From Sva-07 sp963698435 (lineage in GTDB: Bacteria > Actinomycetota > Acidimicrobiia > Acidimicrobiales > Ilumatobacteraceae): DNA of 64,000 bases. A model generated the notes under the pieces. The model saw only the letters and a list, made by a program, of their open reading frames with translations. It had not been told where the DNA came from and did no database searches. Positions 27,101 through 35,063 of the stretch are shown here, one piece after another. Location of the stretch: assembly GCA_963698435.1 (NCBI GenBank), contig CAVOQV010000012.1, forward strand, positions 248,001 to 312,000, in the 5' to 3' direction. Position numbers and translations under genes: made by a program. Position 1 is the first letter of the stretch; each line of letters opens with the position of its first letter.

Positions 27101-27500
27101 CGGGCTCGCCAGGCTTGCGCCGTATGCCAACCTCGACACCGAGACGAGTGAGTTCCTGTACCGGACGCTCAGTCCGTTCGCGGGACTCATGAACTACACG
27201 GGGACGAGCATCGCCGACGCGAGCGACATCGGTCTGGCCTGTGTGGCCGATCACCTCGGCTGGTTCGACGTCGCCGACGGTCACTTTCGCGACGCGATCG
27301 CGATCGCCGATCGGGCCCGAGCAGTCCCGTACGGAGCGCACTACCGATACGAGTGGGCGCGTGCGCTCGTCGATCGCGGTGAGCCCGAGCGGGCGAAGCC
27401 GCTGCTCGCCGAGGTCGCCGAGATCACCGAGGGTCGCGACATGCACGGCCCCGACGGTTACGCAACCTGGTCCACGGAGCTGCTGGCCCGCATCTCCTAG
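24192..27500 (+). CDS. Class III adenylate/guanylate cyclase-domain AAA ATPase with TPR-like tail
   Basis: 1102-residue multidomain regulator. Residues 5-180 form a class III nucleotide cyclase domain: VTVLFTDVVGST with metal Asp13, KTIGDAVMASY with the second Asp near 57, and IRIGVSAGD. An AAA/NB-type ATPase follows, with Walker A GEPGVGKTRLV (about 223) and Walker B VLVLDDIHWAD (about 339). The C-terminal half is helical TPR-like repeats. The canonical substrate Asn is replaced (GTPVVEASRL), so cyclase activity is uncertain. The TTG at 24192 is chosen for the GGGGGTCGAG site just upstream. Confidence 0.87.
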   Translation: MNESGLVTVLFTDVVGSTEINSAIGDHAADELRRLHFEDLSDAIQATNGTLVKTIGDAVMASYAGAADALHGAVEMQRAVHRRNRRAVGQDLHIRIGVSAGDATFENDDWFGTPVVEASRLCSAAGADQILISDIVGILAGTRADHPIMSQGVRELKGLPAPIAVSEVEWRSDDVDSATVPLPGFVDTNPSFAFAGRSEPLEALRTAWKEAIEERCQAVLISGEPGVGKTRLVTEFVRTAHDDGGVVLWGRCDQELDVPYQPFAEALRLFVASITDERLHSDLGPFAAELSLLVPELSKRIPGLTIQPVGDPDAERHRLFEAVGAAFSAIAGSDSVVLVLDDIHWADKPSLLLLRYLLRRGEPIRLLILGTYRDTDLDRSHPLADVLADLRREPCVERVDLLGLGLDEITTFMELAAGHDLDAPGLELARAVHRETEGNPFFLSEMIRHLAESGYIVQRDGHWVSDYSLDEVGIPEGIREVIGRRLSALSSTVNDTLTIAAVIGPEFDITTVEGAGGPSGDELFDALDDAVRASVIREVAGTYGRYAFSHALVRSTLYEELSTNRRVRLHWKVGEAIAARRGSHDDYVDQLAHHFAEGAMAGDPMIAVEHCVRAAERAVGDLAFEAAARSYERALGALELVAEPELAIRADIEIARAGTLRDAGDEAYREAAFAGAATARRLGDPVRLASAAIAMDAMNAPPPSGKVDTAMVDLIREALAELDDGPSVERAMLLGMLAARLYWTPHREERVAAGIEALEMSRQLGDARSMSRVLARSWAFLDASKPNAREVAEYARETIVHAEPGTAEYMAALDNLSSFAAVEGDTDAALAYLEQFTAMATGARLSGAIFRAMTTSAFLAVHVGEIERAEREVTELLEYGNQHALQSQAIATYGGIIYNIRRAQGRGAELLPLLEGLVESQPTQPVWRIALAGACYFAGRKDELREQVQWLTADRCVRVPIDLEYPVTLSGLARLAPYANLDTETSEFLYRTLSPFAGLMNYTGTSIADASDIGLACVADHLGWFDVADGHFRDAIAIADRARAVPYGAHYRYEWARALVDRGEPERAKPLLAEVAEITEGRDMHGPDGYATWSTELLARIS

Positions 27501-27515
27501 GACCCAGCGATCTTC

Positions 27516-28761
27516 TCAGCCCAGGCGCCGGAGTTCCGCGTTCCGCACGTAGGTCGTCGCAACCACGGCGAAGCCGATCGCCGCTGCGACGCTGATCGCA
27601 TTGCCGGTCCCGATCTTCGACGCGACGATGCCGAGCACCAAGGCGCCGAAGGGCATCAGCCCGATGTTCACCAGCGTGTACAGCCCCATCACCCGTCCCA
27701 TCAAGGACTGCGGCGTATTGGCCTGGACCAACCCCTGGTTCATGTTGATGAAGAATCCGCCGGCGAGGCCCATCACGAACGAGAGCACCAGGACCTGCCA
27801 GAACGCGGTGGTGCGCCCGATGAGGAACGTGATCGCCGTCCCGCACATCATCGCCCGCTGGAAGATCGCGCCCTTGTTCTTCATGTCGCCCTTGCGCATC
27901 ACGACGAACGACGTGATTGCGATACCGATCCCCATCAGGGCGAGTGGCAGTGCGGCCTGGCCCGCATCCTGGCCGAGTTCGCCTTTCACGTGGGCCTGGA
28001 GCGTCACCATGATCGACGGGTTGATGGTCAGGCTTGCCGTCAAGAGCAGTCCGAAGAGCGTCTTCAGGTGGGGGTCGTCGAGCACGTGGCGCAGTGCGGT
28101 GCGAGTCTCGTCGAGGACGGAACGGCGTTCGCGGACCTCGTCGTGCGGCTGGCACCTCGAGTCGGAGCAGGAACAGCACGCCCACGAACATCAGGATCGC
28201 CTGGAACCAGAACGCGCCCTCGAACCCGAACTGGTCGCCGACGAGCTTCGCCAGGACCGGCCCGAGGATCATCGAGAGCGTGATCGCGATCGCGTTCAGC
28301 GCGATCGCTCCGAAGAGCTGGTCCCTCGCGACCAGCATCGGGATCAGCGCCGACCTGACCGGCGAGCCGATTGCTGCGGCGGAACCGGCCAGCAGCGTCG
28401 ACAGGATCACCCAGGCGAGGTTGACGGCTCCCGTTCCCACGATGATCGCCGTGGCGGCCATCACCGTGCCGCCGGCGACCTGGGTGATGATCAGCATCTT
28501 GCGGCGGTCCCAGCGGTCGGCCCACGCGCCGGCCTGCAAGACGAGGAGCGCTGCCGGGAGACCGAGTGTGAACACGACGAGACCCTGGACGCTCTCGCTG
28601 CGCGACAGGCCGTCGAGCACCAGCCATCCGAACACGAACCGCTGGGCATTGGTGACCAGGAAGAACGCGACATTGTTGAACCACAGGTTCCTGTACGCGC
28701 TGACCGACAGCGGATTGGCCGGACGCAGCGTGGCGCCTGCTGCACGCTCGGCGGTGGTCAT
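27516..28761 (-). CDS. MFS transporter (TMS/EntS-like), frameshifted
   Basis: Major facilitator permease of about 414 residues when one base is removed. The first six helices include YRNLWFNNVAFFLVTNAQRF, the loop motif AGAWADRWDRRKML and SALIPMLVARDQLFGAIAL, typical of the EntS/MFS_3 group. The second half resumes at LDDPHLKTLFGLLL. An extra base near 28146, in the central cytoplasmic loop, shifts the frame. The substrate is unknown. It converges with the cyclase gene, leaving 15 bp. Confidence 0.85.
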
Positions 28762-28920
28762 CGAGCGAGCATTGCAGCGTGGTGTCGTCGGGATCGGACC
28801 GGACGGAAGTGGCCCGTGTCCGCCCTGGCGTTCCCGTATCGTCGAGCGACGGCGGTCAGGCGGACTCGCGAGCGAGAGCGGCGAGTCGGCGCAGACGGCG
28901 CATCGGGTCGTGACGTGGCG

Positions 28921-29733
28921 TCAGGGAGATGTCGTGATGTCGACCACCACGGCGGCGTGGTCGCTCGGCCACACCTCGCTGCCGTCGACGTCGACCGGCC
29001 CGCGGCCGACGAGCGTCGCCGACATCGGGTTGCCGATCGGTTTGGGGCGCGGCCACGACACCAGCACGTAGTCGATGCGACGGTTCGGCCATGCGGTGTC
29101 GACCGAGTAGGGGTTCTCCCGTCGCCACGTCGGACCCGGCCCGTCGCCGACCTGCTCCCAGGCATCGGAGAACACGATCCCGTCGACGCCCGGGTCGCGT
29201 CCGGTCAACAAGCGGACCTCGGCACTGTCGGACACAGCGTTCAGATCGGCGCCGACGATCACGGGCAGGTCCTGCGTCGGGTCCCCGCGCCACGCCGACG
29301 CAAGTTCGAGCAGGCGGCGGCACTGCGCCTGACGCGCCAACGAGTCGTCGAACCGATGGTCGAGATGCGTCGACGCGATCGGCCAGGCACCCCATGGCGT
29401 CGCCACCGTGGCCGCGACCACCCGACGATGGCTCGGTGACCCGTCGGCGCCCGGCAGTGCCTGGTCGGCCAGCTGGACGACCGGCCATCGCGACAGCACG
29501 ACGTTCGCGAATCCGACGTCGGCTCGACCGATCGGTGTGGTGCTCACGCCGTGGAAGCCGAACTCCTCCGCGAGAAGCGCCACCATCGAGCTCCCGTCCG
29601 TCGCTGCCCACGCTTCCTGCAGGCACAACACGTCCGGGTCGGCCGCGCGGATCGTCTCCACGATGGCGTGGTGTCGTGATTGCCACGGTCCGAAACGCCA
29701 CCACAGGTTCCACGTCATCACGCGCAGCGTCAT
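28921..29733 (-). CDS. Endonuclease/exonuclease/phosphatase family protein
   Basis: 270-residue metal-dependent hydrolase of the EEP superfamily. Motifs in order: MTWNLWW with the Asn ligand, VLCLQEAW with the catalytic Glu, STHLDHR, VIVGADLNAV (Asp/Asn pair), RRIDYVLVS and WPSDHAAVVVDI with the C-terminal Asp-His. The family includes nucleases, phosphodiesterases and inositol phosphatases; the target is unknown. No signal peptide is seen. Confidence 0.9.
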   Translation of the reverse strand: MTLRVMTWNLWWRFGPWQSRHHAIVETIRAADPDVLCLQEAWAATDGSSMVALLAEEFGFHGVSTTPIGRADVGFANVVLSRWPVVQLADQALPGADGSPSHRRVVAATVATPWGAWPIASTHLDHRFDDSLARQAQCRRLLELASAWRGDPTQDLPVIVGADLNAVSDSAEVRLLTGRDPGVDGIVFSDAWEQVGDGPGPTWRRENPYSVDTAWPNRRIDYVLVSWPRPKPIGNPMSATLVGRGPVDVDGSEVWPSDHAAVVVDITTSP

Positions 29734-29790
29734 GACGTCATCTTGGTGGATCGAGACCTCGGTGGGCGGCAGCCGCCCGCCCGACCATCG

Positions 29791-31206
29791 TCAGCCGTAC
29801 AGCGGCGGAAGTCGCTCGGACCAGGGTGCAGCGGTCTCCAGCTGGGCAGCCAGCCGGATCAGCAGTGCTTCGTCGTCGATCGGTCCGCCGAACTGCACCC
29901 CGACCGGAAGGTCGCTCTCGCTCCAGTGCAGCGGGAGCGAGACCGCCGGCTGGCCGCTGACGTTGAACTGGGCGGTGAACTGGAGGATGCTCGTGAGCCG
30001 TTCGGTCCCGAGTTCCGGATCGCTCAGCCATCCGATCGGCGGTGGTGGCACGGCGATCACCGGGCTGACGAGCACGTCGAAGTCGTCCCACCAGGCCTGG
30101 AGCCGTCGCGACCAGGCATGCACCCAATTGACCGAGGTGATGTAGTCAGCGCCGGAGACGGCCTGTCCGATCGACCCCATGACCCAGTTGCTCGCCTCGA
30201 CGTCTTCCTCGACGATCGGGCGGCCGATCGCCTGGCCCATGTTGACGAAGTCGACCGCGGTCGCCACCGCCACGATGGTGACGAAGTGGCGTGAGAACTC
30301 CTCGTCGAAGAACGCGTCGGGCTGGGCGACCTCGACGTCGTGGCCGAGCGATTCGAGCAGCGAGCCGGTCGCCTCGACTGCGGCGACGCACTCGGGATCG
30401 GTCTGCACGCCGGCATGCGACGGGGCGAGCCCGATGCGCAGGCGACCGGGGTCGACGCCCACCTCGTCGGCGAAGGGGCGCGTGGGCGGGACGGCGACGT
30501 AGGGGTCGCCGGTGTGGCGCCCGGACATCACGTCGAGCATCGCGGCGGTGTCGCGCACCGAACGCGACACCACACCGTCGGTGGTGGCGCCCGCCCACCC
30601 CTCACCGGTCTTCGGGCCCTGTGAGATGCGGCCCCGGCTCGGCTTGAGGCCGACCAGGCCGCATTCGCTCGCCGGCACCCGGATCGATCCGCCGCCGTCG
30701 CTCGCATGCGCGATCGGGACCATCCCTGCAGCGACCGCAGCGGCGGAGCCGCCCGACGAGCCGCCGGTGGAGTGGTCGGGATTCCAGGGGTTACGGCTCG
30801 GGCCGAAAGCCTCGGGTTCGGTGGTGATCGTGCCGCCGAGCTCGGGGGTGTTCGTGCGCCCGAGCGTGACGAATCCCGCACCACGAATCGATTCATAGAG
30901 GTACGAGTCCTGTGTTGCGCGAACGCCGGCCTCCTTGAGCACACGGTTGCCGAGCGTGTGCGGCTCGCCTGCCATCTCGCACCCGAGGTCCTTCACGAGG
31001 AACGGGACTCCTCGGAATGGTCCGTCCGGCAGCACGGCGCGTGCCTCGGCACGGGCGGCTTCGAACCGTTCGTGGATGACTGCGTTGATCGTCGGGTCGA
31101 GTCGTTCGACTCGCGCGATGGCATCGTCGACCAGTTCGGCGGGCGACGCTTGTCCAGACCGGACGAGGGTGGCGAGTTCGGTTGCGTCGGGAAGCGGGGT
31201 CGTCAC
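29791..31206 (-). CDS. Amidase signature-family enzyme
   Basis: 471-residue amidase. The Ser-cisSer-Lys triad is recognisable: Lys in GVPFLVKDLG, cis-Ser in STGGSSGGSAAAVAAG and the nucleophile in SDGGGSIRVPAS. The C-terminal FNVSGQPAVSLPLHWS is also typical. It hydrolyses an amide; the substrate is not evident. The ATG at 31206 is 7 bp after the UspA stop, suggesting co-transcription with it. Confidence 0.93.
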   Translation of the reverse strand: MTTPLPDATELATLVRSGQASPAELVDDAIARVERLDPTINAVIHERFEAARAEARAVLPDGPFRGVPFLVKDLGCEMAGEPHTLGNRVLKEAGVRATQDSYLYESIRGAGFVTLGRTNTPELGGTITTEPEAFGPSRNPWNPDHSTGGSSGGSAAAVAAGMVPIAHASDGGGSIRVPASECGLVGLKPSRGRISQGPKTGEGWAGATTDGVVSRSVRDTAAMLDVMSGRHTGDPYVAVPPTRPFADEVGVDPGRLRIGLAPSHAGVQTDPECVAAVEATGSLLESLGHDVEVAQPDAFFDEEFSRHFVTIVAVATAVDFVNMGQAIGRPIVEEDVEASNWVMGSIGQAVSGADYITSVNWVHAWSRRLQAWWDDFDVLVSPVIAVPPPPIGWLSDPELGTERLTSILQFTAQFNVSGQPAVSLPLHWSESDLPVGVQFGGPIDDEALLIRLAAQLETAAPWSERLPPLYG

Positions 31207-31213
31207 GGCGGCC

Positions 31214-31648
31214 TCAGTCGGTGTGGACGATCAGGACCGAACGGTTGGCGTGGTGAGCACAGCGACTCGACACGCTGCCGAGCAGGAACCGTCGCGCTCC
31301 CTGCATCCCGCGGCTGCCGACCACCAGCAGATCGGCGTCGAGGTCGTCGCACAACGACAGCAATGCGTCGGCCGGTTCTCCGGACAGCTGATGCGTCGTC
31401 ACCTCGACGCCGGCGTCCGAAGCGAGCGCGGCCGCCGACTCGAGCGCAGCCTGCGTCGCATGGTTGGTCGCGTCGTTCCATTCCGCCGAGGCGATCACCA
31501 TGTCGGGAGCCACCACCATCGGAATCGACGGGGTGGCCATCCCGATGTGGAGCCGAGCGCCCGTCGCTGCCGCCAGCGACACAGCGTGTTCGACCGCCTT
31601 GCCTGCAGTGGCGGAACCATCGGTTCCCACCACGATCGTCTCGTACAT
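31214..31648 (-). CDS. Universal stress protein UspA family
   Basis: 144-residue single-domain USP. The N-terminus YETIVVGTDGSATAGKAVEHA is the canonical start. The ATP-binding motif G-2x-G-9x-G(S/T) is present as GSRGMQGARRFLLGS near residue 120. It is therefore expected to be an ATP-binding USP. The ATG at 31648 matches the family start. The amidase gene follows on the same strand. Confidence 0.93.
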   Translation of the reverse strand: MYETIVVGTDGSATAGKAVEHAVSLAAATGARLHIGMATPSIPMVVAPDMVIASAEWNDATNHATQAALESAAALASDAGVEVTTHQLSGEPADALLSLCDDLDADLLVVGSRGMQGARRFLLGSVSSRCAHHANRSVLIVHTD

Positions 31649-31730
31649 GTCGCCCCCCGGTCGTCGAATCGTTCGTCGGCACCGTAGCAACCCTGGCCGG
31701 CGTCACGCCGTGCCGGACCCGCCGTGACGT

Positions 31731-32720
31731 TCAGCGGGCGTGATCGCCGAATCGGTATTCGTGCGTGAGGTAGTCGAGCCGGCGCCGAAGGTCGTCGTCG
31801 AGTGCGGCGTCGAGTGCTGCAACCGATGCGGCCAACTGTTCGGGCCGTGACGCTCCGATGATCGGCGCAGTGATCACCGGGTTGGCCAGTACCCAACGGA
31901 TCGCCAGCGTGGCCATCGGGATGCCGGCGTCCTCGGCGATCTGTTGGAAGTCGGCAACGGTGGCGAACATTGCGTCTTGCCAATAGCGCTCCTGGTAGCG
32001 CATGCCCGCATGGCCGAGGGTGAATCGGGTTCCCTCCGTCGGCGCGCCGGGGCGGTGCTTGCCCGTGAGCAGACCGCCGGCGAGCGGGTTGTACGGGATC
32101 ACGGCGATTCGTTCGTCGGCGCAGAGCGGGAACAACTCGCGCTCGTTCTCGCGGAAGAGGAGGTTGTAGCGGGGTTGCACGCTCTCGAACCGGCTGACAC
32201 GCAGGACTTCGCTGCGCCCGATCGACCGCGCGAGTTGATAGGCGAGCGTGTTCGAACAGCCGATGTAGCGCACCTTGCCCGAGTGCACGAGGTCGTCCAT
32301 CGCCTGCAACGTTTCGTCGATCGGCGTGACCGGATCCCACGAGTGCACCTGGTAGAGGTCGATGTGGTCGGTGCGCAACCGGCGCAGGGAGTCCTCGACG
32401 GCGCGCATGATGTTCTGGCGGCTGTTGCCCGCATCCCATGGCATCGGCCCGGTCGGGAAATGGCACTTGGTGGCCACGATGAACCGATCGCGCTTTCCCT
32501 TCATCCAGGTGCCGATCAGCTCCTCGGTGCGCCCGAAGCGTTCGGGCGGCGCCCCGTTGGGGTAGACGTCGGCTGTGTCGAAGAAGGTGATGCCCGCCTC
32601 TGCTGCTGTGTCCATCACAGCGAACGATGTGTCGTCGTCGCTCTGGTAGCCGAACGTCATCGTGCCGAGGCACAGCCGCGACACCTTCAGGCCGGTTCTG
32701 CCGAACTGCACGTGCTCCAT
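31731..32720 (-). CDS. Aldo/keto reductase
   Basis: 329-residue NADPH-dependent reductase of the AKR superfamily (TIM barrel). The catalytic tetrad is traceable: Asp and Tyr in FFDTADVYPNG, Lys in VATKCHF and His in LYQVHSWDP. The C-terminus NPVITAPIIGASRPEQL carries the NADPH-phosphate-binding signature. It resembles the YhdN/Kv-beta-like branch. The substrate is unknown. Confidence 0.92.
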   Translation of the reverse strand: MEHVQFGRTGLKVSRLCLGTMTFGYQSDDDTSFAVMDTAAEAGITFFDTADVYPNGAPPERFGRTEELIGTWMKGKRDRFIVATKCHFPTGPMPWDAGNSRQNIMRAVEDSLRRLRTDHIDLYQVHSWDPVTPIDETLQAMDDLVHSGKVRYIGCSNTLAYQLARSIGRSEVLRVSRFESVQPRYNLLFRENERELFPLCADERIAVIPYNPLAGGLLTGKHRPGAPTEGTRFTLGHAGMRYQERYWQDAMFATVADFQQIAEDAGIPMATLAIRWVLANPVITAPIIGASRPEQLAASVAALDAALDDDLRRRLDYLTHEYRFGDHAR

Positions 32721-32768
32721 CGCTGCAACGTAGATGAACGCGACGCACCGTTCGACGGTCGGGACCGA

Positions 32769-33641
32769 TCAGTCGAGCAAGATGTCGCGCAACGACTGCG
32801 CCACGAGTGCGGCCCCAGCGGCGCTGTTGATCACCGTGTAGTGGTTGAGCCCGTGTGCCTCGACCCAGCGATGACGCTCATATCGGGCGCGGACGTCGTC
32901 GGTGATGAACGGGGGAGGACCGCCCAGGATGCCGAACTCGGCTCGGATGATCGTGGTCGCCTGCTGACGCCGATCGAGCAGCGTGCGCACTCGGGCGTCC
33001 GTCAGCATGTCGCGTCCGTCGGCGCGCACGGCCGCTTCGTCGACCGCCGCCCGGAACCCTCCGTCGACCTCGATCAGGTCGGCGAGCAGATTGCGTTCGA
33101 GGTCAGGGCTGATGCCCTCGCTGAACGCCGGATGGCCCGCCCACATCGCGTGGTAGGACACCCGGTCCGGCCAGAGGGTGAGAATCCGCTCGATGCCGGG
33201 ACCGAACATGCGGTCGAGGGCCGCGTCGACGTCACCGTCGACCGGAGGTGCCAGTGGGGTGCCTCCGTCGACGAGCAGGATGTCGGTCACCAGTTCGGGA
33301 CGCAGTTCCGCGACCATCTCGACCACGAACGCGCCCATCGAGTGACCGAGCAACAGCAGCGGCCCGCCCAACTGCTCGATGATCGACGCGATGTCTGCCG
33401 CGTGTCGTTCGATGCCGTAGGGCCCTGGCGCCTCGTAGCTCCGTCCGCGGCCGCGTAGGTCGACGGCGACGAGATCGGCGGCGCCGGCGAGATGATGGGC
33501 CAAGGGATCCCAGGCCCAGGCGTTCGAGGTGATGCCGTGGACGGCGACCACGGTCGGGGCGCCGATGAGCCCGGTCCAACGCAGTGCGCCGAGGGTCGTG
33601 CCGCCGACGTCGTAGTCGAGGAATTCAGCTCGCTGCGCCAT
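32769..33641 (-). CDS. Alpha/beta hydrolase
   Basis: 290-residue alpha/beta-hydrolase. The oxyanion segment is VVAVHGITSNAWAWDPLA, the nucleophile elbow is LLGHSMGAFV (Ser), and the acid candidate follows VDGG. The catalytic His is in AHGLNHYTVI near the C-terminus. VDLRGRGRSYEAPGPYG is a typical strand-loop. The ATG at 33641 is preferred over a GTG 18 bp upstream, since a GGGCGGG site lies close to it. The substrate is unknown. Confidence 0.88.
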   Translation of the reverse strand: MAQRAEFLDYDVGGTTLGALRWTGLIGAPTVVAVHGITSNAWAWDPLAHHLAGAADLVAVDLRGRGRSYEAPGPYGIERHAADIASIIEQLGGPLLLLGHSMGAFVVEMVAELRPELVTDILLVDGGTPLAPPVDGDVDAALDRMFGPGIERILTLWPDRVSYHAMWAGHPAFSEGISPDLERNLLADLIEVDGGFRAAVDEAAVRADGRDMLTDARVRTLLDRRQQATTIIRAEFGILGGPPPFITDDVRARYERHRWVEAHGLNHYTVINSAAGAALVAQSLRDILLD

Positions 33642-33752
33642 CGCCCGCCCGATCAGCACTCAGCGTGGTCTCGCGGCACGCTGCGTCGATGTTCATCACC
33701 GGAGCGTACAACCCCGAGGGTCGCGTGGTATCGCGACCGCTGCCGGGCCGGG

Positions 33753-34871
33753 TCAGCGTGGTTCGCGAGGCAGCCCGAGAACCCGCTCGCCGAGGATGTT
33801 GCGCATGATGTTCGACGTGCCGCCCATGATCGTGTAGCCGGGGGCGTAGACGAGGCCCCGGGTCACCTCGTCCCAGACCATGGCATCGGCACCGAACGTC
33901 GCGGCCACGAACTCGGCCACCCTGATCTCATGCTCGGTACAGAAGCACTTGGTCGCCGCCGAGAACCCCGCCGGCGCCTGGCGCAACACTTCGCGCGTCA
34001 CCAGGATCCGTCCGATGCGATATCGCGACTCGATCGCTGCGATCTCCTGGCGCACGCGTGGGTCGCTGCGGTCGGCGCGTTCGAGTGCGAGCAGGTACAG
34101 GGCCTGGTTCGACACGAGGCGATCGATGCCGCCTCGTTCGTGTTCGAGTTGCGCCATGGTCTGCTTGAAGGCGTTGCCCTCGACGCCAACGAGGTTGGCA
34201 ACCGGCACCCGGACGTCGCTGAACCACACTTCGCAGAAGTGGCGATTCGTGGTCATGTCGGTGATCGGACGGACCTCGATGCCCGGGGTGTCCATCGGGA
34301 CGATCACTTCGCTGATGCCCTTGTGAGGTGGGCCCTCGGCGTCGGTGCGGCAGATCAGATAGCAGTAGTCGGCGAGTTCACCGAAGCTGGTCCAGATCTT
34401 CTGGCCGTTGATCACGAAGTCGTCGCCATCGCGAACGGCGCTGGTGGTGAGCGACGCGAGGTCGGAGCCGGAATCGGGCTCGGACATGCCGATGCACCAC
34501 GTGGTCTCGCCCGACAGGATTCCGGGCAGGAACTCGGCCTGCTGGTCGGCGGTGCCGTAGTGGATCAGGGTCGGACCCATCTGCCGATCGGCGAACCACA
34601 TCGCGGCGATCGGAGCTCCGGCGGCGATCAACTCCTCGCCGACGATCAAGCGGTTGATCGCAGGCTGGCCTCCGCCGCCGAACTCGGTCGGCCACGTCAT
34701 GCCGATCCACCCGTGCGCGGCCATCTCCTTCGCGAAGTCCTTCGAGAAGCCGTTGATCCACGAGTCGTTGTGGCGTCCGTACCGTTCGACCGCCTCGGTT
34801 GCCACTTTGCGAGCATGGTCTCGAAGGGCGATCTGCTCGGGGGTCCAGTCGAAGTCCATCTCCATCGACAT
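33753..34871 (-). CDS. Acyl-CoA dehydrogenase family protein
   Basis: 372-residue flavoprotein. An N-terminal helical domain contains WPTEFGGGGQPAINRLIVGEEL. The beta-barrel has CIGMSEPDSGSDLASL and the FAD-contacting INGQKIWTSFGELADY. The C-terminal helical domain ends in YTIMGGTSNIMRNILGERVLGLP, the family signature. It catalyses alpha,beta-dehydrogenation of an acyl-CoA; the chain type is not evident. The catalytic Glu position was not assigned with certainty. Confidence 0.92.
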   Translation of the reverse strand: MSMEMDFDWTPEQIALRDHARKVATEAVERYGRHNDSWINGFSKDFAKEMAAHGWIGMTWPTEFGGGGQPAINRLIVGEELIAAGAPIAAMWFADRQMGPTLIHYGTADQQAEFLPGILSGETTWCIGMSEPDSGSDLASLTTSAVRDGDDFVINGQKIWTSFGELADYCYLICRTDAEGPPHKGISEVIVPMDTPGIEVRPITDMTTNRHFCEVWFSDVRVPVANLVGVEGNAFKQTMAQLEHERGGIDRLVSNQALYLLALERADRSDPRVRQEIAAIESRYRIGRILVTREVLRQAPAGFSAATKCFCTEHEIRVAEFVAATFGADAMVWDEVTRGLVYAPGYTIMGGTSNIMRNILGERVLGLPREPR

Positions 34872-35018
34872 TAGAGGCTGCGGGCCCGAACGCTTCGGTG
34901 GAGCCCGTTCTTCGCGGCACCGGTCCTCCCGGGGACGGGGCCGGGGAGCACCGAGGGTGGCCGGACGCTTGGGTGGCGACCGTTCCTGTGCGGCATGGGA
35001 GCGGCGTTGCTACAGTGC

Positions 35019-35037
35019 AGACAAGTTGTAGACAAGT
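35019..35037. promoter_or_regulatory. Paired AGACAAGT direct repeats upstream of icd
   Basis: AGACAAGT at 35019-35026 and 35030-35037, an 11-bp period, lies 26 bp before the icd ATG. A locally AT-richer patch (GTTGCTACAGTGCAGACAAG) surrounds it. It may be an activator or repressor site or overlap the promoter. The role is inferred from position. Confidence 0.4.
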
Positions 35038-35063
35038 CGACCCCCAGCGAGCAGGTACCTCCC

